Assembly: GCA_031383405.1 (NCBI GenBank)
Contig: JANMZO010000265.1
Span: 1-18,304 of the forward strand
Origin: JANMZO01 sp031383405
GTDB taxonomy: Bacteria > Actinomycetota > Acidimicrobiia > Acidimicrobiales > JANYDT01
Direction: 5' to 3'
DNA: 18,304 bases
Of the stretch, positions 6,787 through 14,581 are shown in pieces; the stretch's first letter is position 1; every line of letters starts with the position of its first letter. The notes beneath the pieces were generated by a model. That model was not told the DNA's origin. It made no database searches and saw only the letters and a list, made by a program, of their open reading frames with translations. The position numbers and the translations under genes are program-made.

Positions 6787-8634
6787 TCATTCGGAGCGGC
6801 TTGCGGTCTGCCACGCCGACCATAAGCGCGCGTAGTGCCCGTCGGGTCGACCGACCAGTTCACCCGGCGCACCGTCCTCGACGATGGCACCCGCCTCCAT
6901 TACGACGACGCGATCAGCTCGGGCGGCTGTGGTGAGTCGGTGCGCAATTACGATGGTCGTGCGACCGGAGGCAAGGTGCATGATGGTTTCCGCCAGGCGG
7001 GCCTCGGTGGTGGCATCGACCGATGACGTGGCTTCGTCGAGAACGAGGATGGAAGGATTGCACGCCCGGGTGCGGGCCAGCACGACCAGTTGGCGTTCAC
7101 CGGCCGACAGCAGCGCCCCGCGCTCGCCGACATTGGTAGCGAGCCCCGATGGCAACGCTCGGATCCAATCGCCGATGCCAAGCTCGTCGAACAACGCGAG
7201 TTTCCCGGTATCGTCGAGCGCAGGATCGGCCAGCGACAGGTTGGCGCCGATAGTGGTATCGAAGAGGAAGGGATCCTGCGGGACGAGTTGCACCCGCCGA
7301 CGCAGTTCCTCGAACGACACGCTCGAGACATCAATCCCTCCGAGCCGAACGGTGCCGTCGTCTGGATCCGCAGTTCGGACGAGAAGACGGGCCAACGTGC
7401 TTTTACCCGAACCCGTGGCTCCCACGATCGCAATGGTGCTTCCAGCGACAACGGAGAGGTTCAAGTTGTCGATCGAAAAGCCGGTTCGGGGCGGGTCAGG
7501 CAAATCACCGCCTGCTTGGGCTGTCGACTCGGCCGAACGGATCGGGTAACGGAAGCTGAGATGTTCGAATTCGATGCTCAGAGATCCCGAAGGTAAGGGC
7601 AGCGGCCGATCGGGCTCCTGAACCTCAGCGCGCATATCAAGAAGATCAAGGACACGTGTGATTCCAGCAGCCGCCCGCTGCGTCTGATCGACGACCTCGG
7701 AGAGTTCCCCGAGTGGTTCGAGAAAACGCGACACGAGAAACACGAAGCCGATGAGTGTGCCGGCTGACAGCGATCCCCGTTCTCCCAGCCGAAGGCCAAG
7801 GAGGAGAACGGTGATTACTGCGGCCACCTCGAAGACCTGATTGCCCACTCCGAGGATGGCCGACTGAATTCCGGCCTTAACGTTGGCTGAGCGACGTCGA
7901 TCAGATGCGTCGACTGCGGCCTCACCAACGAGACCTTCCGCCTGGTAGGCCCGTATCAGCGATGCCCCACCGATAAGTTCTGATACCTGGCCGAGGTAGT
8001 CTCCGACGTGCTCGCGGACCTCGCCGTGTGAGGACCGGAGCCTTCGCTGCATGATCCTCATGAACGGCACCAACGGTGAGGTCACCACGAACGTCATCAG
8101 GGCGAGGCGCCAGTCGATGATCATCATGGCGATCCCGACGACGAACATGACGACCGCGTTGGTGATCCAGGCAATCGCTGACCACGAGAAGAACTCCGAC
8201 AGCGACTCGACATCACTGGTGGCCCTCGCGACAAGCACGCCCCGTCGCTGCTCACCGTGCTGCTGGAGTGAAAGGTCGAGGATGTGCCGCACGATCCGTT
8301 CTCTCAGTACGGCGAGTCCGCGCTCCGATGTGGTGCCGAGTCGCACGACCGCAGTGCGGGTGGCCAGAGATGTCGCGATCAGCCCGAAGCCGCTGATCGC
8401 ACACAACGTGGCGACATACCCGAAACGGACACCGTCGGAGCGAAAGCCCCGATCGATCGACTGCCGCAACAGCAGCGGCACGACGAGTCGCCCGAAGGCG
8501 CCAACCAGTGCGAGTGCCAAGGTGGGCTTCCACCCGTCCTGGAATTCCGGCACGGAACGCCATGCGCGTCGAAGCACGGCGCCGCTCGGGACGTGAAGGT
8601 CCCCGTTGTCGGTGAGGGTGTCGATCTGGCTCAT
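6787..8634 (-). CDS. ABC exporter half-transporter, consensus-site subunit (TMD-NBD)
   Basis: Type IV (B-family) ABC exporter half of 615 aa, predicted to pair with the product of the gene just upstream. The membrane domain covers about 35-325 with helices around 38-58, 71-91, 155-190 and 265-305. The nucleotide-binding domain has Walker A GATGSGKS (405-412), Q-loop Gln453 (VPQDPF), Walker B ILVLDEA (529-535) with catalytic Glu534, D-loop SSVD and H-loop His565 (IAHR). Its signature is LSAGE (509-513) instead of LSGGQ. So it carries complete catalytic residues but an altered signature, the expected pattern for the active half of a heterodimer. ATG 8634 is chosen; it lies 13 nt after the stop of the partner gene. 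A linker of about 25 residues (365-385) is inserted before the strand leading to Walker A. The substrate is unknown. Confidence 0.9.
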   Translation of the reverse strand: MSQIDTLTDNGDLHVPSGAVLRRAWRSVPEFQDGWKPTLALALVGAFGRLVVPLLLRQSIDRGFRSDGVRFGYVATLCAISGFGLIATSLATRTAVVRLGTTSERGLAVLRERIVRHILDLSLQQHGEQRRGVLVARATSDVESLSEFFSWSAIAWITNAVVMFVVGIAMMIIDWRLALMTFVVTSPLVPFMRIMQRRLRSSHGEVREHVGDYLGQVSELIGGASLIRAYQAEGLVGEAAVDASDRRRSANVKAGIQSAILGVGNQVFEVAAVITVLLLGLRLGERGSLSAGTLIGFVFLVSRFLEPLGELSEVVDQTQRAAAGITRVLDLLDMRAEVQEPDRPLPLPSGSLSIEFEHLSFRYPIRSAESTAQAGGDLPDPPRTGFSIDNLNLSVVAGSTIAIVGATGSGKSTLARLLVRTADPDDGTVRLGGIDVSSVSFEELRRRVQLVPQDPFLFDTTIGANLSLADPALDDTGKLALFDELGIGDWIRALPSGLATNVGERGALLSAGERQLVVLARTRACNPSILVLDEATSSVDATTEARLAETIMHLASGRTTIVIAHRLTTAARADRVVVMEAGAIVEDGAPGELVGRPDGHYARLWSAWQTASRSE

Positions 8635-8647
8635 GGGTCTGTTTTCT

Positions 8648-10423
8648 TCATGAGCTCTGCAACGCTTCGACCAGGGCTCGGTAGTCAGGAGACGAGACGA
8701 GAAGCTCATCGTGGGTGCCATGAGCCACGACCCGACCCGCGTCAAGGACTACCACCGAGTCCGCGTAGGAGATCGTCGACGGACGCGACGCGACCAGTAC
8801 CATCGTGCGGGCCAGATCCGTAGTGCTAAGCGCGCGAAGTATTTCGGCTTCAGTAGCTGCGTCGAGTGCCGACGTGGTGTCGTCGAGAAGGATCACCTCG
8901 CTGTCACGGGCCAGGGCCCGCGCGAGAGCCAGTCGTTGTCGTTGCCCACCCGATAGCGAGACACCGCGCTCGCCGAGTCGGGTCCTGCTCGTATCGGGCA
9001 GCGTATCGATGAACTCTGACGCATCGCTTACCTCCACGGCGATTCGTGTGCGTCTTGGATCAAGCGGTGCGCCGAGGGTGAGGTTGTGTTCGATCGTCCC
9101 TGAAAGTACCAGCGGCTCCTGGAAAACCATGGATATCCGATCGCTGGCGGTGCCCCTTGATCCCGATGTTGGAATGTCAACACCGGCAAGTACATGAAGC
9201 AGGGTCGATTTACCGGATCCCGTGGCGCCGACGATCGCGGTTTTGGAGCCTTTCGGGATGCGCAGCGAGACGTTGTCGAGTGCTCGCCGCCCGTCGTCGT
9301 GAATAAGCGTGACGTTGTGCAGGTCGATCACGTCGTGAGTGTTGGCAGGTAGACGAGCCGCCGGCCGGGCGGGAACCGGCTGGTCAAGCAGGGCCTGCAC
9401 CCGAACGGCGCCAGCCCGCGATCGGGGCATTTCGAACATGGCCCACGCCAGCAACTGCAGTGGCCAAACCATGAGGTTGTAGAGCGACACGACGGCCACG
9501 ACATCACCAACCGACATGGCCTGGGCCCGCACCCTCCACGCCCCAAGCGCGATGAGGCCAACGTTGATGAGTTGCGGGAGCAGCGTCTCCAGAGTGTTGA
9601 CCGCACTGCGAAGTCGGACGATCAGCAGTTTGTGATTGCGGAGCTGGACGATCCTGGCCCTGGCCGAGTTGAACATGTGCTGCTCCAGGCCGAGGGCTTT
9701 CACTGCGGTGATCCCATCGACTGTTTCGTGCACTACGCCGGCCAACTGGGCGACATCTTCCTGTACTGCGATGTTCGGTGATTCGGCTCGGGACTGGAAC
9801 CGCTCGTTCAGCAGGAGTGTGAGGGGAAGCACGATCGCCGAAACGATCGCCATGGGCACGTCGACCGACAGCAACCATCCGAGGGAGATCACGATGAGAG
9901 CGATCACACCAAGGCTGTAGGGGAGCGGTTGAAGCACCGAGGTGGCCGACTCGGGGTCGTTGTCGGCGTTAGCCAGAAGTGTGCCGGTCGGATGGCGACG
10001 GTAGAACGAAAGCGGTTGTTGGAGCAGATGGTTCACGACGAGCCTGCGCCAGATGTGGGTATTGCCGTGAGCGAGCCGACCCGCGTTGAAGCGCCTGAGC
10101 AACGCGGATGCGAGTCGGAGCCAACCAATCGCACCCAGCACGATGATCAGCGAGAACTTGTGGTGCTTGGCATAGGCGACCGATGCCACGGAAGCACCAG
10201 GGTCGAGGAGCGGTCGAATGACTCTGTCGACCACGCGGCCGAGCGCCCGACTCCAGGCGACGGTGAATGCGGCGAACAGTGTGGCACCCGCTATGGACAG
10301 GAAGAACAGCTTCGGCTCTCGACGGGCATAGAGCGCAAGAAGCCGAAGGTCGCCGGCCCAGTGCCGGTGGTGCACGGTCTCGGTCCCGGATTCGGTATTG
10401 GGCACGGTCCCGGATTCGGGCAT
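8648..10423 (-). CDS. ABC exporter half-transporter, degenerate-site subunit (TMD-NBD)
   Basis: First gene of the two-gene exporter operon. Using the ATG at 10423 the product has 591 aa. The frame stays open to GTG 10486, and GTG 10453 (preceded by GGAGG) is also plausible, so the start is uncertain. The membrane domain is at about 35-330. The NBD has Walker A GATGSGKS (399-406), canonical signature LSGGQ (490-494), and Walker B VILLDD (510-515), where Asp515 replaces the catalytic glutamate. The switch histidine is replaced by serine (VASRPST, S546). These two changes mark the degenerate half of heterodimeric exporters such as TM287/288 or BmrCD: its LSGGQ completes the active site of the partner, while its own Walker motifs face the partner's LSAGE. 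The N-terminal 25 residues are hydrophilic. Exported substrate and regulation are unknown. Confidence 0.9.
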   Translation of the reverse strand: MPESGTVPNTESGTETVHHRHWAGDLRLLALYARREPKLFFLSIAGATLFAAFTVAWSRALGRVVDRVIRPLLDPGASVASVAYAKHHKFSLIIVLGAIGWLRLASALLRRFNAGRLAHGNTHIWRRLVVNHLLQQPLSFYRRHPTGTLLANADNDPESATSVLQPLPYSLGVIALIVISLGWLLSVDVPMAIVSAIVLPLTLLLNERFQSRAESPNIAVQEDVAQLAGVVHETVDGITAVKALGLEQHMFNSARARIVQLRNHKLLIVRLRSAVNTLETLLPQLINVGLIALGAWRVRAQAMSVGDVVAVVSLYNLMVWPLQLLAWAMFEMPRSRAGAVRVQALLDQPVPARPAARLPANTHDVIDLHNVTLIHDDGRRALDNVSLRIPKGSKTAIVGATGSGKSTLLHVLAGVDIPTSGSRGTASDRISMVFQEPLVLSGTIEHNLTLGAPLDPRRTRIAVEVSDASEFIDTLPDTSRTRLGERGVSLSGGQRQRLALARALARDSEVILLDDTTSALDAATEAEILRALSTTDLARTMVLVASRPSTISYADSVVVLDAGRVVAHGTHDELLVSSPDYRALVEALQSS

Positions 10424-10490
10424 GGTCTCCGATGATGGCTGACCGGCTGACACGACCCTCCATTCTGACACCGCCCGCCGTCTCACTGGT

Positions 10491-10496
10491 TACGAT
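10491..10496 (+). promoter_or_regulatory. Candidate -10 element (TACGAT) of dtd
   Basis: TACGAT ends 10 nt before the dtd ATG at 10507, which would leave a leader of about 2-4 nt. There is no Shine-Dalgarno. The region is shared with the divergent ABC exporter operon. Confidence 0.4.
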
Positions 10497-10506
10497 TTCG
10501 GTTCTT

Positions 10507-10944
10507 ATGCGAGCGTTGGTGCAACGGGTGGTTCGAGCCGAGGTCCGAGTCGACGGGGACGTGGTCGGCTCAATCGGACGGGGTCTCTGCGTGCTGGTGG
10601 GTGTCACGCACACCGACACAGTTGCTGAGGCCAAGAAGTTGGCTGCGAAACTCTGGAATCTGAGGATCATCGATGATGACGGAGGCGTGCCCAACCTCTC
10701 GATCGCCCAGACCACGAAAGAGTTGCTGATTGTGAGTCAGTTCACCCTTTACGGCCACACCGGCGTTGGACGCCGTCCGTCGTGGACCGCCGCGGCCCGG
10801 CCCGAGCAGGCCGAGCCGTTGATCGTTTCGGTCGTCGACGAGTTACGAACTCTGGGCGCCACCATTCAGACCGGAAGGTTCCGGACGGAAATGGCGGTCG
10901 AACTGATCAACGACGGCCCATTCACGGTGATTGTCGATGTCTGA
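10507..10944 (+). CDS. dtd: D-aminoacyl-tRNA deacylase
   Basis: Cytosolic proofreading enzyme that removes D-amino acids (and glycine from tRNA(Ala)) from charged tRNA. The 145-aa length is exactly that of the family. The protein begins MRALVQRV, and has the active-site SQFTL (77-81) and the cis-Gly-Pro motif as NDGPFT (135-140), which forms the chirality filter across the dimer interface. The ATG at 10507 is fixed by the family N-terminus; the open frame upstream to 10267 is not coding. It is transcribed away from the ABC exporter operon and seems monocistronic, with convergent flow toward the molybdenum hydroxylase gene. A 14-bp tandem repeat begins in its last two codons and includes the stop codon. 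Together with AlaX it gives this region two separate tRNA-charging proofreaders. Confidence 0.96.
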   Translation: MRALVQRVVRAEVRVDGDVVGSIGRGLCVLVGVTHTDTVAEAKKLAAKLWNLRIIDDDGGVPNLSIAQTTKELLIVSQFTLYGHTGVGRRPSWTAAARPEQAEPLIVSVVDELRTLGATIQTGRFRTEMAVELINDGPFTVIVDV

Positions 10945-10991
10945 CGGGTGATGTCTGACTGGCAATGCCTGACCGGTGATGTCTGACCGGC
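10936..10991 (+). repeat. Four tandem copies of a 14-bp unit overlapping the dtd stop codon
   Basis: The unit GATGTCTGACGGGT is repeated at 10936-10949, 10950-10963 (ends TGGC), 10964-10977 (AATGCCTGACCGGT) and 10978-10991. The first copy holds the last two codons and the TGA of dtd. The arrangement suggests slippage expansion of the gene end into the intergenic space. No function is evident. Confidence 0.85.
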
Positions 10992-11073
10992 GGTACCCAA
11001 CTCAGTGATTCCCGCTACCCGACTTGACTGATTCGTGTGCTGCCGGACACCTTTTCGACTGAGTTGGGTACCG
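10991..11073. repeat. 16-bp perfect inverted repeat between convergent genes
   Basis: CGGTACCCAACTCAGT (10991-11006) pairs exactly with ACTGAGTTGGGTACCG (11058-11073), with 51 nt between. It follows directly after the tandem repeat and ends 16 nt before the end of the molybdenum hydroxylase gene. Possible roles are a bidirectional terminator or transcript-end stabiliser, or the ends of a tiny mobile element; there is no T-run to support classic termination. Confidence 0.75.
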
Positions 11074-11088
11074 GCAGGTGCCGGAGTC

Positions 11089-13485
11089 TCAAATGGCGAT
11101 GTCGTCGGCCGAGCCTTCGCTCACCGCGGCTGGCGCACCGGCGGCGCGCAGCACGGTGACCCATAACGGTGCGGCGACGGATCCCGACTGCGGGTTGGAT
11201 GCCGCAGAGTGTATGGACCTCCACACCTTCTCGGCCGTGGCAGGCATGTCGAGGTGACGTATCCCAAGATGGGAGAGCGCGTCGCACACGGCGTTTTGGA
11301 CTGCAGGTGTCGATCCGACCGTGCCGGATTCACCGATGCCTTTCGCCCCTAGCTCGTTGAGCGGCGACGGAGTCTCCAACTCGATCCGCTCAAAGCTTGG
11401 AAGCTCGGCCGACGAGATGATGCCGTAGTCGGCGAAGTTTCCCGTCTGCGGGTTGCCGTCGGCGTCGTAGACCATCTCCTCCAGGAGCGCCTGGGCGGCA
11501 CCTTGTGCTATGCCGCCGTGCACCTGTCCGGCCACAATGAGCGGATTGAGGATGCGGCCGGCGTCGTCGCATGCGATGTAGCGCACAATACGAACCTGGC
11601 CGGTTTCGGTGTCGATCTCGACGATCGCGCAGTGAACGCCGCTCGGGAATGTGGCGCCGTCCTGGCGGAAATCGAACTCGGCGAAGACCTGCTCGCCGCG
11701 TGACGATGCGAGGTTCGCGACCTCCACCCAACTTCTCGCTATTGAGGGTGTGCCGGCCACGTGGAACCTGGCTGCGGCGGCGTCGAGCACGACGTCGTCG
11801 ACGCTGGCTTCGAGCAGTTCGGCGGCGAGTGACCGGGCCAGGTCGACGACCTTGGCCGAAGCACCCCAAATGGCCGAGCCGGCGATCTGGAGGGACCGTG
11901 ATCCACCCGTAAGTCCACCGCGCGGCACCGCGTCAGTGTCGCCGTGGATGACTTCGATGTCGGCCATGTCGATGCCGAGCCGCTCACTGATCAGCATCGA
12001 CCAACTCGTGTCGTGGCCGGTGCCGTAGGGAAGTGAACCAGTACGCGCGCGTACTTTTCCGGACGGAAGCACTTCGACACTTCCGTATTCGGGTGAGCCA
12101 CCAGCACCGGTGATCTCGACGTAGGCCGAGAGTCCGATGCCGAGCAGGACCTTGTCTCCGGCGGCCCGGCGGCGCTGCTGGTCGGCCCGCAGATCGCCGT
12201 AGCCTGCTGCGTCGAGCACCTTGTTCAGAGCGGTCTCGTAGTCGCCGCTGTCGTAGGTCGCGCCCGTGGCCGTTTGATACGGGAAGTCTGATGGCTGGAG
12301 GAAGTTCTTGCGGCGGACTTCGGCGGGGTCCATCCCTATTTCCTTGGCGAACACGTCGATGATGCGCTCGATCACGGCACTCGCCTCGGGCCGGCCGGCA
12401 CCGCGGAAGGGAACGACCGGCGTGGTGTTCGTCAACACCGAAGTTGAGGCGTAGTCGACGTTGCGGAGCGCGTAGACACCCGGCATCATCATCTTCGTGA
12501 GGTTCGGCAGGAACGCTCCGTAGCGCGGGTACGCGCCGCCGTCCTGCAGAACCGAGAGCCGGTAGCCCTCGATGGTGCCATCGCGTCGCCCGCCCATTTC
12601 CGCGTACTGGATCTGGGCGCGGCCGTGACCGAGGTTCACCATGTCATCAGAGCGCGACGAGAACCAGCGCACCGGTCGGCCGATATGTCGGGCGATCCAG
12701 GGGAGCAGCACATCTTCGGGATAGGGGGTGGCCTTCGCCCCGAACCCGCCGCCAACGTCGGGCGTGATGACGCGGATGCTCTCTACCGGAATGCCGAGGC
12801 CGGCGGCGATCACCCCACGGAACGGATGCGGACCCTGGTTGCTCGACCAGTGGTGGAGGCGCCCGTTCGAATCCCAGGCTGAAGCGGCGGACCGGGGTTC
12901 CAGGGGTGAGGGCGCGATCTTCGAGTTGACGATGCGCTGGCGCACGACAACTTCGCAGCCGTCGAGGCTGATCTGCTCCCCGGCCGGGATGCCCATCGAA
13001 GTATTCGATCCGTGGTCCGGGTGAAGGAGGTTGGTGGATGCGGCAGCAGTTTCAGGGTTCACGACCGCTTCGAGTGGTTCGTAGTCGACAACGATCAACT
13101 CGGCGGCGTCGGGGCCCTGCGAGGCGTGCTCGGTCACAATCGCGGCGATGGGCTCACCGACGTAGCGGGCCGTGTCGGTCACCAACCAGGGGCGGCCGAG
13201 GGTCTTCGGGAACATGGGAAAGTCGGCCGGGAAGACAGTGAGGGCCGGGTCCTTCGCCAGGTCAGCGGCGGTGATGATCGCCACAACGCCGGGTGCGTTC
13301 AACGCTTCGGTGACGTTGATCGATCCGATTCTGGCGTGCGCCATCGTGGAGCGGAGGTAGAAGACGTGCGCGGCGTTGGCCAGCAATGGATCGTTTACGT
13401 CGGCGACGTAGGTGCCCCCGGTTGTGAGCATTCGTGGGTCTTCAACTCGAAGTACAGGGTGGCCAAGGATTGATCCGGATCGCAT
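11089..13485 (-). CDS. Molybdenum hydroxylase large subunit (xanthine dehydrogenase/CoxL family, form II-like)
   Basis: Catalytic molybdopterin-binding subunit of the xanthine dehydrogenase / aldehyde oxidase / CO dehydrogenase large-subunit family, 798 aa, normal length. The N-terminus has the family's start (ILGHPVLRVEDPRMLTTGG). The Mo-cofactor loop GGGFGAK is at 245-251. The active-site loop reads PFRGAGRPE (359-367), which resembles the form II AYRGAGR motif rather than the AYRCSFR of true CO dehydrogenase. The base glutamate is E719 in GAKGIGES. The last roughly 33 residues (SGSVAAPL...) extend past the usual end. The enzyme normally needs a 2Fe-2S small subunit and an FAD medium subunit; neither gene, nor a MoCo chaperone, is next to it. 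The substrate is unknown. ATG 13485 is supported by the family N-terminus. Confidence 0.9.
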   Translation of the reverse strand: MRSGSILGHPVLRVEDPRMLTTGGTYVADVNDPLLANAAHVFYLRSTMAHARIGSINVTEALNAPGVVAIITAADLAKDPALTVFPADFPMFPKTLGRPWLVTDTARYVGEPIAAIVTEHASQGPDAAELIVVDYEPLEAVVNPETAAASTNLLHPDHGSNTSMGIPAGEQISLDGCEVVVRQRIVNSKIAPSPLEPRSAASAWDSNGRLHHWSSNQGPHPFRGVIAAGLGIPVESIRVITPDVGGGFGAKATPYPEDVLLPWIARHIGRPVRWFSSRSDDMVNLGHGRAQIQYAEMGGRRDGTIEGYRLSVLQDGGAYPRYGAFLPNLTKMMMPGVYALRNVDYASTSVLTNTTPVVPFRGAGRPEASAVIERIIDVFAKEIGMDPAEVRRKNFLQPSDFPYQTATGATYDSGDYETALNKVLDAAGYGDLRADQQRRRAAGDKVLLGIGLSAYVEITGAGGSPEYGSVEVLPSGKVRARTGSLPYGTGHDTSWSMLISERLGIDMADIEVIHGDTDAVPRGGLTGGSRSLQIAGSAIWGASAKVVDLARSLAAELLEASVDDVVLDAAAARFHVAGTPSIARSWVEVANLASSRGEQVFAEFDFRQDGATFPSGVHCAIVEIDTETGQVRIVRYIACDDAGRILNPLIVAGQVHGGIAQGAAQALLEEMVYDADGNPQTGNFADYGIISSAELPSFERIELETPSPLNELGAKGIGESGTVGSTPAVQNAVCDALSHLGIRHLDMPATAEKVWRSIHSAASNPQSGSVAAPLWVTVLRAAGAPAAVSEGSADDIAI

Positions 13486-13546
13486 GCAATGGTGTTAGGC
13501 GAGATCCGCCGTCTATGCAAGTCCGGGTGAGATCGTTTTCGACCGG

Positions 13547-13552
13547 TAGCCT
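13547..13552 (+). promoter_or_regulatory. Candidate -10 element (TAGCCT)
   Basis: TAGCCT lies in GACCGGTAGCCTGAG, closely matching the box before miaB (GCCGGTAGACTGGA). It sits upstream of the LuxR-type fragment and could still drive it. No -35 was identified. Confidence 0.35.
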
Positions 13553-13554
13553 GA

Positions 13555-13890
13555 GTGCCGATTCATTCGGTGCTCACGCGTCTGAACGATTGCGCCTCTC
13601 GTGTCAGGTTGCGCCTCCGGTGTCGCACTCGGGCCGCAACGTGGCACTCCAGCCGCAAACGTCTCCCGAAAGTCGCCGGCGGGCGGATCTCCACCCGACA
13701 ACTTGGATTCGTCCCCCCAACTGAGCTACAGGTATGCGCGCTTATTGCTGAAGGTCTCACGAACCCGCAGATTGCCGGCCGTTTGTTCATGGGACAGGCG
13801 ACGGTGAAGACCCACGTGACCCACGCACTCGCCAAGATGGCGATGACCACCCGGTCGGAGTTGGCCGCTGAAGTGGCCCGGCGACGCTAG
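13555..13890 (+). pseudogene. LuxR-type HTH fragment (probable remnant of a larger regulator)
   Basis: Only the C-terminal LuxR DNA-binding domain is recognisable, at 13714-13887: PTELQVCALIAEGLTNPQIAGRLFMGQ, then ATVKTHVTHALAKMAMTTRSELAAEVARR. In the related long regulators (ATPase or adenylate-cyclase type LuxR proteins, usually 600-1000 aa) this domain is preceded by a W-D-S-L-T-P-T-E motif. Here the equivalent bases at 13704-13721 seem two nucleotides short: the TGG is in another frame and the present frame reads LGFVPPTE. Upstream sequence shows no sensor or ATPase domain in any frame and is Arg-rich, as expected for non-coding translation. I read it as a decayed gene end; a short free-standing HTH protein starting at GTG 13555 or GTG 13570 cannot be excluded. 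It converges on thymidine kinase with a 19-nt gap. Confidence 0.6.
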
Positions 13891-13909
13891 CAGTAGAAGC
13901 TGGTCGGGG

Positions 13910-14521
13910 TCAGCCGGTTTGGCCCGCCCTGTAGTGGCGTCGGCACAGGAGTTCGTAGGTGACGATGTCGCCGAAGAGTGGCTCGTCCATCGGGGCTTCA
14001 GTGTCGCCGACCACGACGGTTTCGCCTTCGTAGACAATCTCACCGTTGACGAGTCGGGCATTGTGGGTAGCGCGTTCACCGCACCAGCAGCGAATTTCGA
14101 CATGAAGTTGGATATGCTCGTCGGCCAGTTCCAGCATGCGGCGGGTTCCGTCGAAGAGCTTGCCCCGGAAGTCGGTGACGAGCCCGAATGCGTAGACATC
14201 GGCGCCGAGGTCATCGACCACCCGTGCAAGCTGTTCGATCTGATCGAACGAGTAGAACTGGGTTTCGTCGCACACGATGTAGTCAATTCCCCCGTGCTCT
14301 GACACAACGCGTTTGGCAAGAGAGAAAATGTCGAGGTCATCGGTGACCTGGACCGCTTCCGACGAAACACCCAACCGACTGGAAACCCGAGCCCCCTCGC
14401 GGTCAAGCTGCGACAGGAGAAGGCCCCGCTTGTGGCGACGGGAAAGATTGTGATGGATCTGGAGCGCGAGTGTGCTCTTTCCTGAACCCATCGTACCGTA
14501 GGAAAAGCGAAGGACTGCCAT
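13910..14521 (-). CDS. tdk: Thymidine kinase (type II)
   Basis: Cytosolic salvage enzyme that phosphorylates thymidine with ATP, 203 aa, the normal length for the tetrameric TK1-like family. The P-loop is GTMGSGKS (9-16). The catalytic base is Glu86 in CDETQFY (84-90), followed by FGLVTDFRGKLFDG (112-125). The lasso domain has a zinc site with C145 and C147 (RCWCGERATHNARL) and C193/H196 (LCRRHY). ATG 14521 is chosen because the family starts at this point (MAVLRFSYGTMGSGKS). The frame stays open upstream to 14779, but that extension translates a short tandem repeat into Thr-Arg-Arg units and is not credible protein. A TACGGT box 11 nt before the ATG would give a nearly leaderless message. 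Confidence 0.96.
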   Translation of the reverse strand: MAVLRFSYGTMGSGKSTLALQIHHNLSRRHKRGLLLSQLDREGARVSSRLGVSSEAVQVTDDLDIFSLAKRVVSEHGGIDYIVCDETQFYSFDQIEQLARVVDDLGADVYAFGLVTDFRGKLFDGTRRMLELADEHIQLHVEIRCWCGERATHNARLVNGEIVYEGETVVVGDTEAPMDEPLFGDIVTYELLCRRHYRAGQTG

Positions 14522-14532
14522 AGCAAAGAAGG

Positions 14533-14538
14533 ACCGTA
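14533..14538 (-). promoter_or_regulatory. Candidate -10 element (TACGGT) of tdk
   Basis: On the minus strand TACGGT ends 11 nt before the tdk ATG at 14521, giving an expected leader of about 3-5 nt. There is no Shine-Dalgarno between them. The same geometry is found before miaB and dtd. Confidence 0.4.
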
Positions 14539-14581
14539 CAACACCTGAACCGAGAAGGGCCCGTCGCGGTCCTCGAGTGGC

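Noticed and set aside
11089..13485. True aerobic CO dehydrogenase (coxL form I)
   Set aside because: The active-site loop is PFRGAGR, not AYRCSFR, and coxS/coxM are not adjacent.
13719..13732. tRNA-like 5' block (CTGTAGCTCAGT on the minus strand)
   Set aside because: No acceptor stem, anticodon arm or T-loop could be completed around it; the bases encode the conserved PTELQ of the LuxR-type HTH.
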